DNA of 64,000 nucleotides from Owenia fusiformis (GCA_903813345.2 CAIIXF020000010.1:6873169-6937168), one strand, 5' to 3'. Numbered from the stretch's first letter, positions 53,201 to 64,000 are shown. Notes: generated by a model from the sequence alone, not told the origin. Program-made: numbers and translations.

Positions 53201-54236
53201 GGAATCACAAAAACATCTTGTATTTCGAAAGGCTGTTGCTATGACGACCAAGTAAATGGAGTACCTTGGTGTTATCATAAAGTACCATGTAAGTTTGTTT
53301 CTTAGTAGAATACATGCTTTCATTACTGTTATGATAGCTTTAATTCCCATTATCAAATGGATTTCACATCTGAGATATCAACATAAATCAATCAACCCCA
53401 CAACATTGAGATATTTTTTGTTAATTTGCTTATTGTTAACTGTAGTTGAGATACAGCATTTATACTGTAGTATGCAACAATATCGTCCTGTTTGTTTCTT
53501 GAAAGTAATTTTAATAGGCCCACTATTTTTCATATTTATAGTTGTTGACTGTGGAACTGTGCCTGAAGTAGAACACAGTAGTATATTCCCCGCTGATTAT
53601 GAAAGTTACTATGGCACCATAGTTATATACAGTTGCCATAGCAACTATGTCTTGGTTGGAAACGGCTCGGCAGTCTTGTGTGAAGCCAATGAGGAATGGT
53701 CACAGGCACCATCATGTGTTTCTGCAGTAAGTACTTCTCGAACCACTGAGGCTCATACGGACTATACAACGACGAATCAGTCCACGATGCGCACCACTGA
53801 TGATCATACGGACTATACAACGACGGATCAGTCCACGATGCGCACCACTGATGATCATACGGACTACATAACGACGGATCACTCCACGATGCAAACTATT
53901 CCAAGGCAAACAGACGAGTCGACGCAACAAACCCAAACAATAGATTCAACAACAACAAAAGTTGATACAATGTCAACTACAAGTTTACCATTCATAATCA
54001 TGTTTAACACAACTGTTCCCGTTGCTGAATTGTACGTGCGAGCGAAGCCAATAGAATATGAAGCTGAGGATGCTCAGGGGGCTAGTGCCATTGGTTCTAT
54101 ATGGTTGTCGGTGCTTATAATGCTTATCTTGATGATTATCCTTCTTGACAGCCTTTCTATTTACAGAGATATCAAAAGGGCAAAGCGACATTTGAAGACC
54201 GGATGTTGGGACGCGTTTTGTAGTTACAATAAATAA
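50218..54236 (+). CDS. Single-pass membrane protein with a Trp/Tyr-rich domain, trefoil domain and sushi domain, five exons
   Basis: Likely cell-surface protein of 402 aa; function unknown. Exons: 50218-50287, 52263-52409, 52569-52724, 53148-53288, 53542-54236, all joined in phase 1. Residues 1-23 are a signal peptide or anchor (VSLISCVIVVLWLNFC). Residues about 25-124 form a globular domain rich in Trp, Tyr and Gly (GGIYKYANISKGRPYY, LYWTG, QHWMIG, WKYWGGG, WNAAPNISVVC) that I cannot name. Residues 125-170 are a P-type trefoil with all six cysteines (128, 139, 149, 154, 155, 166) and GCCYDD. Residues 173-232 are a sushi/CCP domain with four cysteines. A Thr/Ser-rich stalk follows, with three 17-residue repeats around TTDDHTDYTTTDQSTMR. 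A membrane helix lies at about 354-378, and a basic 24-residue cytoplasmic tail ends the protein. Several N-glycosylation sequons are present. It converges on the aldolase-like gene, 585 bp away. Confidence 0.82.
50349..52017. mobile_element. 1.67-kb element with CTGGGGACAATTAG ends in intron 1 of the trefoil-sushi gene
   Basis: The left end ACGTCGCACGAAACTGGGGA, continuing CAATTAG, is inverted at the right end as CTAATTGTCCCCAGGTCCGT followed by GCACGT. About 25 bp pair with few mismatches. The interior is AT-rich and non-coding, with repeated GCGTCACATTTTT words. No transposase and no clear target duplication. Confidence 0.7.
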
Positions 54237-54821
54237 TTCAAAACCTCATTTTCACAAGAGAACAGACGTACATGTAGATTTGGGGAGGGGATAATCTCTA
54301 CTGAAAAACATTGGTATATGTACGTGCATTTAGAAAGACGAAAAATATAAATACTTTCGTATACTAAATATCAAAACCTTTTTGATTTGTTTCAAATTAT
54401 AGCTTTTTTATTTATTGTTGTTCGTAACATGCTGATATTTATAGTACATCATATAATTGTCAATATGTTGAAACAAATCCATAACAGACACATTTACTGT
54501 TGCAGCTTGGTCATATTGGAAATATGTTCAATATCACCATGAGTTGTCCATGATATCACCTACAATTTGCAATAAATCTAATCGCCCTGCTGGTCTCCAT
54601 TGTGAGATATCACAGCCTTCTCTCAGTTTCCTTCTTGTGCATAGCAGAGATGGTCTGCGTATCAGAATGGCTGGTCTCAATTTTTCCTTTAACTTTAATA
54701 CAATGGTGTTTCGTACTTGATGGTAAAACATATGAATGCTTCGGATAAGTCGTGGACGACACAGGACAATGAATTGATAATAATATGGCAATGTCAACTT
54801 TAAAGTAACAAGAGTTCTTCC
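54237..54821. other. Convergent intergenic interval
   Basis: Contains the 3' UTRs of two convergent genes. AATAAA overlaps the stop of the trefoil-sushi gene (54229-54234) and occurs again near 54570. TTTATT, the minus-strand signal for the aldolase-like gene, occurs near 54408. No coding content is supported. Confidence 0.5.
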
Positions 54822-57800
54822 TTAGACGCCAGGGCCACGTCCTGCCACGGGCCATATACATTCAACTTTGTCCCCTCTCAGCCCTATGATCCAATCGTGC
54901 ATGTTAACTGTTGGATCGCAATGTCCAGGTATGAGTCGAATAATATCACCAACCTGAAACAGAATTCCTGGTTGATAATTAGTAAATAACATTATGAAAT
55001 ATATACAAGTCAATATTTACCGGCAGCTCCACCAATTACCATTTAGCGACGGCCTAAACAAATAGAAATTATTTACCAGGGGCTAGTTGACAATTAACAA
55101 TGGCGACCTCATAAAATAATTATCATTTACCGGCAGCTCCACCAAATATCGTTCACAAACAGATAAACTCAACATTTATCATGCATAAGAAACAAATCTT
55201 TAAAAATAATAGTGTCTGGCAGTATCATTATATCAATAGTAAGTACTGCTACATGAATGAATTATGTACCTTCAACTCGTCTATTTCTTTTGGCATCTGC
55301 TCGCCGTCTACCATCTTAGTCAATACACCATGCTCGTCTCCTCCTATATTATACGTTATCGATGGGAAATCTTTGAGCTGGAAAACAAAAGGTGATCAAG
55401 TCTTAAATGATCGAAATTGGAAGCTTTTGTTCATGTTGTAAGCACGCTGTTTTTCTCAAAGTTGGAAATGCTTTGCATAAATGTGGTAATCTCCCTTTTA
55501 ATATACTTGTTAAGCAGCAAAGGCTGTCAAAAATCAGATGCTCTGGTAGCGTGTAGCCAGAAGAATAGCAACTTACCAGAGGAACCCCAGAATCAACGCT
55601 GAGGGCCTTCATACCAGCGTCTACTACCACCCTGTTAGGATTAGTCTAGAAATAGTAATCAGAAGTGAGGTACACGTATATACTCATTAACATTATAATG
55701 GGCGAATTTGAAAATTCAGTATAGACTAGTGCTATTTTATATATTATATGTCATGTTTTTGGAAGTAAGATCATGTGACTATATGTTCGCTACCTACTCC
55801 TTTGCTCTGGACGGTTGACAAGACATAAAGACTGTTCTTGAATTCATTATAGAAACTGCCGTCAGTATTGAGGTTTTTACCGTAATCCACATCCATAAAG
55901 ACATACGATCCCTGGAGTGCGTTAAGGCTTGACAATAACAATGGACGCTGAGGGGGGGGGGTTATAGATTTCCATCACATACTTGGATCGTTGAAAGAAC
56001 CTTTTTAAATCTAAGCAAGTAAACACCACCGGGAGACATTGACTTAAATATTTCTTCAAAATATTATCAAGAGTATCATATGAACCTCAGTCCTGGATGA
56101 GTTGTTCTTGTGTACGATTTGTACACGCGGAATAAGTTACCATGAGAATGTGTGGAACGCCGCTTTTTTAAAGAGAATATAGTCCGACTTCGTATACCTG
56201 TCTCACCCCCAATGTGTTGACAGAAGGAAAAATACGATAGTAATATTTACTTTTTGTGAGGGACAAGAAAATAAAGTGCAGGTCGAATTATGGAATAACC
56301 CTAAATTAGTAAGGACATGGATAGTTGCAATTGGGCGTTGCTACCTATGAACTAACTCGCTTGCCTCATGGCTACCTACACCTTTATAAAGGATACTGGT
56401 TGAATTTCAGTAAAGGTTGTACTAGATGCCTCATACTTGAACGACCCTGTTCCACCACCGGTAATGTATTCGCACGGTATGCCTCTCTTGGAGAGTGCCT
56501 AAAAGAGAGAACATTATTCTGATAGTGGTCAAGATGCTAAACAACATTTGGAACAATTGTTTGAACTATTCAATGGGCCACCTGGCTAATTGGCAACATG
56601 TTTGAGCTGTGAGCTAAACTTTATACCTCTAAACTCTGTTTTACTAAAGCGACTACGTTTTCAACTTCCTTCTTCCGGTCTCCCTCTTTGCGTTGATGCT
56701 GGTTACGCCTGGAAAATATATCAGCATCCTACTTTCATCCAAGAACATGTTATATTCTATCTAGTCCAATTCCAACTTCTATTGTATGTCATGCATTTTA
56801 TAAATGTACACAGGCTTTGCGTCAGTCCGCTGTCAAAATAAATGAACGCATACAAGATTCCTCTCATACACCGTTAATTATAGTTTTATGTATCGTACTA
56901 GTGCTCATCAGTATGCAAGGCTCTAGATATCACCTTTATGTCCCTTTCTTGGAATAAGAATGAATAGAACCATGGACAACGTCTGGAGTCTCCATTTGAA
57001 GTATCAAAACTATTTTCAAATGTTTCCATGAAGTTTACAAGAAGCGTGCAATCTTACCCTTGATAGCAATGTAAACCTTTGAAGTTGACATTTGGGAGTT
57101 CAGTGATGAGTTGAGCCAGTTCAGCTACAGGTTCACCCGGATTCACTCCACATCTATGGAAAGAGAAAGTTAAAGACATTGATTGACAGCTACGACATAA
57201 AAGATTACATTCACTTGTAGCACAATTCAATGATTGGTATCCATTAAAACCTCGATCAAAGAAACGTTGACGCCCTTTTGATCAAATGAGTGTTATTTAC
57301 TGACGTAGTTAACACATATTCACTGGCAGCTCCACCATGTGAATGCATGTACACCGACAGCTCCACCATGTAAAACATTGTACACGGTCGACAGCTCCAC
57401 CATGTAAATGCATGTACACCGACAGCTCCACTACCAAAGAAGCGTTAACATTATGTGACGCCAGTTAAGTTCAGTCAAATGAGTCTTATTAGGGAGGTTA
57501 AGTTACACGTTTTAAGAGAACCTGTACGTGAGCATGTAATATTTCGACCCGGGGGTTACTGTCCCGTTCTCAATATACTTTCCCAGGAATCTCATTACAA
57601 TTTTTTTCCGTATACCTTTATACTCAATCGGCCAAGTAAACACTTCAAATGGGAGAACTATTCCATAGAGGCAGGACCATAATTGTACACGTACACGCAC
57701 ACGTTTTTTTAAATACAGTAACTTAGCCTACCTATTATTTCCTGACAACGTCAAATATTTACTGGCATCTCCACCATGTAAATAAACCGACAGCTCCACC

Positions 57801-59485
57801 GCTAACATTATCTAGTGGCACAGTTAAACAAATAATTATTGTTAGTACCTCAATTTGGAATACTCAATTCTGATTGGTTGGTGAGCGGTCAACAATATGT
57901 ACTGTTGACCGCCACTAGGTACTATTAAGTGCTACTTTTGAAAAAAAAGTTTGATGATTGTCGTCTATGTGTATTATTAGTTTCTTCTGACTAACAAAAC
58001 AAGTGTAGACCTCTCCATTCGGCCAACCGTCAAAATCATATATCTCGACTGTAAACCTTGAAACTACTGTTGACCTCGACCCTCGGTATACAATTTTGCC
58101 GGTTGACCTCTGGAGAGGTCAACAATTGTATACAGTAAGGCAGTGAGGCAGGCCCCTGGCCAAAATTTCTTTAAAAATCATGCAGTTTTTCACCATTCTG
58201 ACTATTTTTTGAGTGACTTTTGGCCAAATTTGCCAAAGTGAACCCCCCCCCCCCTAGAATATTTTGGAAAAGTGACCCCCCCCCCCTTGGAAAATTCTGG
58301 CTACGTGCCTGGTAAGGTCATGTAATGTTGACACTCAGCCTAACTGACCTGTAGGCTCCGACGTGGACTTCAACGACGACATCCATCTTGATTCCCAAGT
58401 CGCCTGCAACCGTGTCGATATCACGTACATTGTCAGCATCATCCACGCACAGTGAAATATTGGCAATCTTTGCTAATCCTACGACCCTACGAATCTTTCT
58501 TAGACCTATAATCTGAAGAAGAAAATAGATTTCGACATACTCATATAAATGTAGTTATGTTTGTTATAAGTATTTGTCAAATACAAAACGTAAATTCTAG
58601 TATAATTTGCATTCGAGTAGAAATTCCTTCCTTTCCAGGACTTAAATTCAATGACCTGGGGAGGGAAGGTTGTGTAGGGACATTGGGCAAAGTACTGTAT
58701 GGTCAGATATATTGGAACATGTTTATAAAACTCTGTGGAATAATGAGCCTTACCTGGTTTGAAATGAATATGTCATTTATCCCAGCGTTGACCAAGGCGT
58801 CCGTCTCTGTGATCGTCTGACAACAGAACCCTACCGCGCCACTGTTCATCTGGAGTTATATAGGATATATGACACGTTGAATATCATTGATGTTATTCAA
58901 TGTGTCAAAACATGGATTCAAGTTTTGCAAGGAATACAACTAATGCCTACTACATGTAAGTATATCATTATAGATGTTTGCTTACAGAGGTATTTTCTGG
59001 GATGCGTGGTCATTTGCATATAAATATTAATAGCTTTTCTTGAGTATTTGAGTTTAATCATTATTTAGGTTTAATAGTAAAAGGGTTTGACTCGATATCT
59101 AGCAGATATCGAGATGCACCATAAAATTGCAATTAAACCGTCAGCCGACAACCGGCAGTTGAATTTGCAAATGTTACCTCATGATGTTACCTTTTTAGTC
59201 ATTTCCTCGCATAATGTTAAGATTAATGTCTGCTGCATTCAACTACAATACAGTATTAGTCTATATTATTGTATTAACATTTTAACATACCTGCATATGT
59301 GCTATGTTCGGACATTTATGTGTTTTACAATGTGGTCGGATCTTTACATTTGGATAGTTCTCCTCTACAATCTTAGACATTTTGTTAATATTACTTTCCA
59401 AAGAGTCGAGGTCCACAACCAGCGCTGGAGTGTCGATGTCTTTCATCATGTCCCCCACTGAGCACGGGCGCCACGGGGCTGTCAT
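54822..59485 (-). CDS. D-threonine aldolase / D-serine dehydratase-like PLP enzyme, ten exons
   Basis: Fold-type III PLP enzyme (alanine-racemase-like N-terminal barrel plus a metal-binding C-terminal domain) acting on D-3-hydroxy amino acids, probably cytosolic. Exons (minus): 59485-59291, 58849-58754, 58512-58349, 57153-57058, 56708-56627, 56498-56397, 55911-55798, 55645-55577, 55377-55270, 54953-54822, giving 385 aa, a normal length. All phases close. The start follows MTAPWRPCSVGDMMKDIDTP, with TPALVVDLDSLESNI as the family N-terminus. Lys54 in RPHCKTHK is the expected PLP lysine. EVHVGAYRCGV, YITGGGTGSFKYE, FMDVDYG and GGDEHG follow in order. The metal motif is PGHCDPTVN (His353, Asp355). 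The spacing is the His-x-Asp of D-threonine aldolase rather than the His-x-Cys of D-serine dehydratase, so the activity is left open. No organelle-targeting peptide is evident. Confidence 0.9.
57321..57433. repeat. Cluster of GACAGCTCCACCATGTAAA repeats in aldolase-like intron 3
   Basis: Four copies of a unit of about 35 bp with core CAGCTCCACCATGT followed by AATGCATGTACACCGA. Related single copies (GGCAGCTCCACCA, CGACAGCTCCACC) occur near 55021, 55131 and 57790, in other introns of the same gene. Unclassified. Confidence 0.75.
57885..57912. repeat. Perfect 10-bp palindrome GCGGTCAACA / TGTTGACCGC
   Basis: Arms 57885-57894 and 57903-57912, with an 8-nt spacer. A longer related palindrome lies 170 bp further on (58086-58133). 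Both share the GGTCAACA word and may be ends of a decayed element. Confidence 0.75.
58086..58133. repeat. Palindrome with GTATACAATT and GGTTGACCTCT arms
   Basis: GTATACAATT is mirrored by AATTGTATAC, and GTTGACCTCT by AGAGGTCAAC across a 2-nt centre. The left half has a 6-nt insertion. Confidence 0.75.
58140..58316. repeat. Dispersed repeat, copy 2 (GTAGCCAG family)
   Basis: It contains AAAAATCATGCAGTTTTTCA, CCATTCTGA, GGCCAAA and long C runs, and ends CTGGCTACGTGCC. The order matches 2703-2890. It lies in aldolase-like intron 3. Confidence 0.7.
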
Positions 59486-59965
59486 AGTTGAAAGTATCTT
59501 TGCGTTGAATTCTACGTATATAGTCTTACGTGTAGGTTTGTCGACGCTATGATGTCATAGTCTTGAATAAGGAGGTTGTCAATGTCCATGTATACTTACA
59601 GTAAATGCAAATATCAGTAGGCTGTGATGCCCCAGATCTCCATTGTGGGAGATTTAAGTTACACTTTATAACTTGAGAAATTGTGTGTGTAGAATCAAGG
59701 TCGTCCCCTTTTAGTTAATGAATTATTGCATTCTATGACAGGGGGGGAGATTTCCCAAAGATGCCCTATCATATTAGCACGTTCGAAAACAAATTTTATA
59801 AACAGGCCTCAATTTTCCGTTGAAATGGATCTCCAAATGTTCACTGTAGTTTTATGAGTATTCTCTACAAGTATGGATCGAGTAACTTCAATAGTATTAC
59901 CGTAGGTTTGAAATGACGATGTTGAACTGATGTAAACGCCATTCTCACGAGTTAAAATTTAACTC

Positions 59966-59977
59966 TGCGCATGCGCA
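59966..59977. promoter_or_regulatory. NRF-1-like palindrome TGCGCATGCGCA
   Basis: A perfect match to the NRF-1 consensus YGCGCAYGCGCR, about 480 bp upstream of the aldolase-like start codon. It could mark that gene's promoter or a 5' UTR exon. CpG-containing palindromes are rare in this AT-rich window. Confidence 0.5.
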
Positions 59978-60758
59978 GCACTGAGAGAGCATGTGCCCAT
60001 AATTGTTCACGTGATCGAATCCTGCAATTTGATTGGAGATGATGCAAGAGATGATGTAATGGGGAATCCCCGAATACGATAGAATATGAAAGAATTATGG
60101 GAGCTCCTCACTCCTCCTGATTCTATGATATGGTATTCTGTGTATTAGTTCATGGTTATCTTAGATGTTTTTATCGAAAGTACTCGAGTGCTATCGTCCA
60201 AGCACATTTATTTCATACCACGATCGAGCATCCATGGAGTATTTTTGGATAGTACTCTGTGTATGATTGTTTACTTTTGCATTTGAATACCTCAAGGTTT
60301 TAGTTGCTCCAACTTCATGTTATCATGACCACTTGGAATTCGAAGATGTGCATAGAAACATAAAGTAGCATATAATACAGGGTGTTCCGAGAAAATTGGG
60401 TGTAGCCTATTACTGATGGATTCCTTTCAGTCTGTTTCAACTGGTAAACTGGTATTGTCGCAATTGATACGACGCGAAGTAATCAATCACAAGCTTTTTT
60501 AGTATATTCGAGGATTCTGATTCACAGAACACAAACTATAGGGTTGATCTTTAGAGCTATTTAAATAACTGGTAGGAATATTTATCGAGCTTCTGATCCT
60601 ACAAAAAAGAATCTGGCCGGCATCTCCATGGTATTTTATAGGATAAATAAATGTTCTGTATAATTACAACTATAGATGTTCCAATTTTTTAGACCATCGT
60701 GTAATTAAGACAATTTTACATAAAAGTTTACGCATTCTATGAGACTCAAGTTATAAAC

Positions 60759-61287
60759 AACGTTTGTGGAAGCCCAACTGTTCTGCCCTACCCAAGTGTT
60801 CTGACTCTTGCCCAACTGTTCTGACAACCCAAGTGTTCCGAGATCGCTTAATTTATCATATTTTATAACTCACAAGAGAGGGTTCAAAAAATAAAATTTT
60901 GCTGAAAAAATGCTAGGATGAAAAAAGAGAGTCCTAAAATGTTGCTTGTTGAAAGTTTTGACCAAATTTTTAAAAATATGGTCCCATTTTTTTTAAATCG
61001 AGGCCCATTTTTCCAAAAATGGGGTATATTCCTGAAATTGAGACCCAGCCTAAATATATTGATATGTTCTGTCTAAATATTCTATTGCTCAGGAGATGCC
61101 CATGGTGCAAATGTCTAACAACCGGGGATTTTACATTCCCAAAAGGTACCCTGTTAGTTTTTATGAATAAATGGAAAGCATTCTGTGCACGAGGCAGCCA
61201 CCCAGAATACTTGGGCCAAGTCAGAATACTTCGGCAAGAGTCGGAATACTTGGGTAACCCGGAACACTTGGAGCTTCACAAACGTTT
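60759..61287. mobile_element. Foldback element with internally repeated ends
   Basis: AACGTTTGTGGAAGC at 60759 is mirrored by GCTTCACAAACGTTT at 61273-61287. The left arm holds repeated CCCAAGTGTTCTGAC or CCCAACTGTTCTGAC units, and the right arm their reverse complements (GTCAGAATACTTGGG-like). Inverted ends built from short tandem repeats are the hallmark of foldback-type elements. The 90-codon ORF spanning the right half is a by-product. Confidence 0.75.
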
Positions 61288-61639
61288 CTGAGTATTAATA
61301 CGTATGTTTATTTTTTGAATAAATGATAAATAAAAATAAGATTGTATCAAGAGGCAAAAGCCTTTTCTGGGTTGCCGCGGATGGGATGATTTCCTCGAGT
61401 CTCTTCAGTTGCAAAGCTACCATACTTGGACCGATTATTCGTGTCGTTCCACTACTGCCCTTGTTTGGTTTGGGGCTCGCTTCCATACTGTATGACTCCC
61501 TGAATCTACTTTAGCACGTCAGTGGAGGAACCAACCACAGTCTCACAATCTTTCTCCGACAAGAGCGGCCATAAGCCATGCCATGAGAGAACCAACCCAT
61601 GCCAAGGGTCGGAGGTTGGACCTTCGTACCGAGTATCCT

Positions 61640-61740
61640 GTAGCACTATTATCAAGAACTCCGTACATGGGGCTCGAACGCGGGACCTCCGTATCCCTCT
61701 CTTCGGTACGCTCGAACACATCTTTGATACTACTCTAGTA
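61640..61740 (-). repeat. Possible tRNA-derived SINE fragment
   Basis: The minus strand reads GGATACGGAGGTCCCGCGTT followed by CGAGCCCC, close to a tRNA T-arm with a B box (GTTCGAGCC). No complete cloverleaf, poly(A) tail or clear A box was found, so this is a fragment at best. Confidence 0.35.
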
Positions 61741-62626
61741 TACTACTCTAGTAGTCCGTGCTTAAAATGTAATAGTTTTTATAAATTTTGCTTGGATTAA
61801 ACAAAGCCCATGGATGAACACATACACGCGGTTGTGATTATCCCATTTTTTCAATATTTAAGTATTTTGCATTCGAATGACTAATTACAAACAACGACAA
61901 TCCCAGTGCATCCTTGCTGCAAGGGTATTTTACAAGTGTTTAGGCATAAATGAAGTCCTTTGAAGAAGGATGATCCCAATGCGCTGCTTGCAGACGTGGA
62001 ATTGGCCACTTCGTAGATCGGAAGAATGAAAAAAGGATTCCATTCGACTATCAGACTATAACTATGTTTCAGATTTGAATTATGAAAACTAGCATATTTT
62101 CATGTAAAAAGTGATAAAAAGTTTGTCATAATTTACCTTTAAAGGATGTCAATGCATTTAACATCCATGTGATTTGAAAATTAAAAGGTATAAGGGCACA
62201 GCGACTGGTGGATGCGAAATCAAAATGCATTATTTCTTCGTACTTTTTTTGCTTTATACCTTCGCCCACTCTTGTGAAATGATATCAAATATGACAATGA
62301 AATGATATCAAATACGACAATGAAATTTGTACGTATGTGTTTTAGTCTGTTTACAATTTCAAATTATCATAAAAATGCAACCAGAAAATCTAAAATCTGG
62401 AAAAATATGTACCAAAAATATGTACTCATTTAAAAAAGAACAAATGACAAGTACATGTATGCATGTGCTATTCCATCTCATGGACTATACCATCATACTA
62501 TCTCAAAGTAAATATGACAATTCAACTATCAAGGTCACCAGAAAGGTCAAAATAGTAGAAATCGCATATAACAAAAGCTGAACATTTTATATATAGGCTA
62601 TCATATATTGGCACCTTGCAGGGCAC

Positions 62627-63358
62627 CTAATCTCCATTTCTTAATGACACGGGAATACAACATGTTGAAAATGGTTCAAGAGCATTCCCGTCTGCATCAG
62701 AACACAATCCATCATTTGCTGGCTCAGTACCCTCTTCGCATGGGAAATCAATAGGATAATTTGGATCTGGGACGCAGGTACCTCCTTCGTTTTGGCAATC
62801 CTCTTGTGTGCATACAAATATTGTACATTCTCCTAAAATAATTCAACGTCATTGATTTCTCATGGACCTCATTCTTCAAGGTCAGGTTTTCTAAATTGTA
62901 ATTATTACAAGAATTGATCCAAAGTACAATATATGACTTGCTAATAGGTTCTACACAATAGGTATCTGACTCTAAAAGTGTAAATTATTACTGACAAAGT
63001 AATAAAGAGATTGTCTCCACTTCCATAAAATCACTAATAAATTTGCAATTATGTGTTACTGTATGGACTACACAGTACACATACGCAGCCAGAATATTAT
63101 TTCTCTGAAATGAGGGTGTGTAAAACATATTTTGAGCAAGTGTTCAGTGCTTTAATGTGTTCCAGACATATATATTGTTATGTATCAAAATTCCAAAAAG
63201 GAGAGAGGCACAGTAACAACACACATATTGTTAGAAAGGAAACAGGTTACAATTTACAAACAATGAGTAATTGTTTCTTTTAAGTTTGATCCAATGGACT
63301 CACCTTTCACACCTATCATCATTGCCATGAACCAAACTAACAAAAACATCTTCCACAT
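62627..63358 (-). CDS. Small secreted protein with eight cysteines, two exons
   Basis: Unrecognised secreted protein of 86 aa. Exon 1 is 63358-63304 and exon 2 is 62832-62627; the phase-1 junction has a GTGAGT donor and TTTTAG acceptor. Residues 1-19 (MWKMFLLVWFMAMMIGVKG) form a clear signal peptide. The mature part is acidic, with eight cysteines in the pattern C-x5-C-x4-C-x6-C, then two single cysteines and a late CC pair (STCCIPVS), allowing four disulfides. The even cysteine count, signal peptide and stop soon after the last pair support a real gene. Function cannot be assigned; the scaffold could suit a protease inhibitor, a defence peptide or another extracellular module. Confidence 0.72.
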
Positions 63359-64000
63359 TTTGACCAACTCTTTCAACACCACTTACAGTGTACGTGTATA
63401 GTTAAAGTGAGAATTTGAGGCTAGAGTACTTTAATTCTATGTTGTGCAGTACTTTGGTAATGAATAAGAGTGCTTTTCATTTTTGTTTATATATTGAAAG
63501 GGTGCAAGTAATTAATGCAAGAGATGAAGATATATATTTCTGTTATTAAAATGTTAAAATAATTGGTGTCCAGAATAACATATGGACAAGGAAGAAAATG
63601 CCAACCACTTTATTTTTTGCCTCGCCCTAACCCAGTGTTCAAAGGAAATGCAGAATTTAATTTTGCTAAAACATTAAGAGAAAAATTTAACCCAGGATAT
63701 ATGGTATACACAATCTTGAGACTTCGACAGCTGTTGCTAGTTCAATTGTTAAAAGTTATATTTCATGTATTTAAGTAAAATATAAACTAGTAAGACTTGT
63801 ATTATTGATATTTATTCATTTATTTCATAATCATTTTTTTACATAAATTAATACACCTCATTTGATATGATATATTCTCCTGTGTTGTAGCATACAAACT
63901 TGTTTAATTGTATGCATGTTAATTTACTGTACATCATTGGGGAAATGTTAAGAAGGGGAGCATTACACATTGAGGGGGGTTACACACTGGGCACCTGTCA
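63359..64000. other. 5' flank of the small secreted protein gene
   Basis: AT-rich sequence that should contain its promoter. No TATA box can be placed with confidence, and no other gene is seen. Confidence 0.4.

Larger units (their letters stand above)
59486..62626. other. Upstream region of the aldolase-like gene and intergenic DNA
   Basis: No gene supported. It contains an NRF-1-like site (59966-59977), a foldback element (60759-61287) and a tRNA-like segment (61640-61740). An ACAGGGTGTTCCGAGAAAAT word near 60378 looks like a transposon end, but no partner was found. Confidence 0.5.

Noticed and set aside
53727-53734. GTAAGT donor-like site within the last exon of the trefoil-sushi gene
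   Set aside because: The frame stays open for about 170 more codons and encodes a sensible stalk, membrane helix and tail, so the exon was read through. Minor use as an alternative donor is possible.
61019-61291. 90-codon plus-strand ORF near 61.1 kb
   Set aside because: It runs through the right arm of the foldback element at 60759-61287, where the inverted repeat explains the sequence.
61522-61800. 92-codon ORF as a protein gene
   Set aside because: It overlaps the tRNA-like repeat segment; it has no splice signals and no domain.

Overview
The window is nuclear DNA of a bilaterian animal, most likely a marine invertebrate. It is AT-rich and gene-sparse, its genes are split by GT-AG introns, and it holds many small DNA-transposon remnants. 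The proteins (SKOR, KATNAL2, KGD4/MRPS36, a D-threonine aldolase-like enzyme, a trefoil-sushi membrane protein) are animal-type. I cannot choose between an invertebrate deuterostome and a lophotrochozoan from the sequence alone. No prokaryotic features are present. The exon models were built by hand; codon phase closes at every junction used.

Layout. 1-4.9 kb: foldback and MITE-like repeats, including a 2-kb cluster of inverted blocks. 5.5-14.4 kb (-): SKOR (Corl/Fussel) Ski-family corepressor, six coding exons. 14.4-25.8 kb: an 11-kb stretch upstream of SKOR with no gene I can support. 25.8-31.7 kb (-): KGD4/MRPS36, four exons, the E3 adaptor of 2-oxoglutarate dehydrogenase. 31.8-47.9 kb (+): KATNAL2, a LisH plus AAA katanin-like ATPase in about 17 exons. 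KGD4 and KATNAL2 are head to head, with 84 bp between start codons. 50.2-54.2 kb (+): a single-pass membrane protein with trefoil and sushi domains, five exons. 54.8-59.5 kb (-): a PLP- and metal-dependent D-threonine aldolase/D-serine dehydratase-like enzyme, ten exons. 62.6-63.4 kb (-): a small secreted eight-cysteine protein, two exons.

The most unusual object is at 41103-45468. A 118-bp unit is repeated exactly 37 times with no length change. Each unit carries the 3' splice site of KATNAL2 intron 11 and the first 40 bases of exon 12, which encode the Walker A P-loop. Only the last copy is the real exon, so the gene has 36 decoy acceptors, and use of the first gives early truncation. The array also has a higher-order duplication (15 units against 14), and all the variation I see lies in the intron-derived part.

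Other points: SKOR and KATNAL2 are neighbours here, and SKOR2 and KATNAL2 are linked on human 18q21.1. Two hAT-like elements have intact 8-bp target duplications. Several CAGTAAAA-ended elements are present, two of them with clean TA duplications. A MITE with another element nested inside can be dated relative to a second, uninterrupted copy in the same window.
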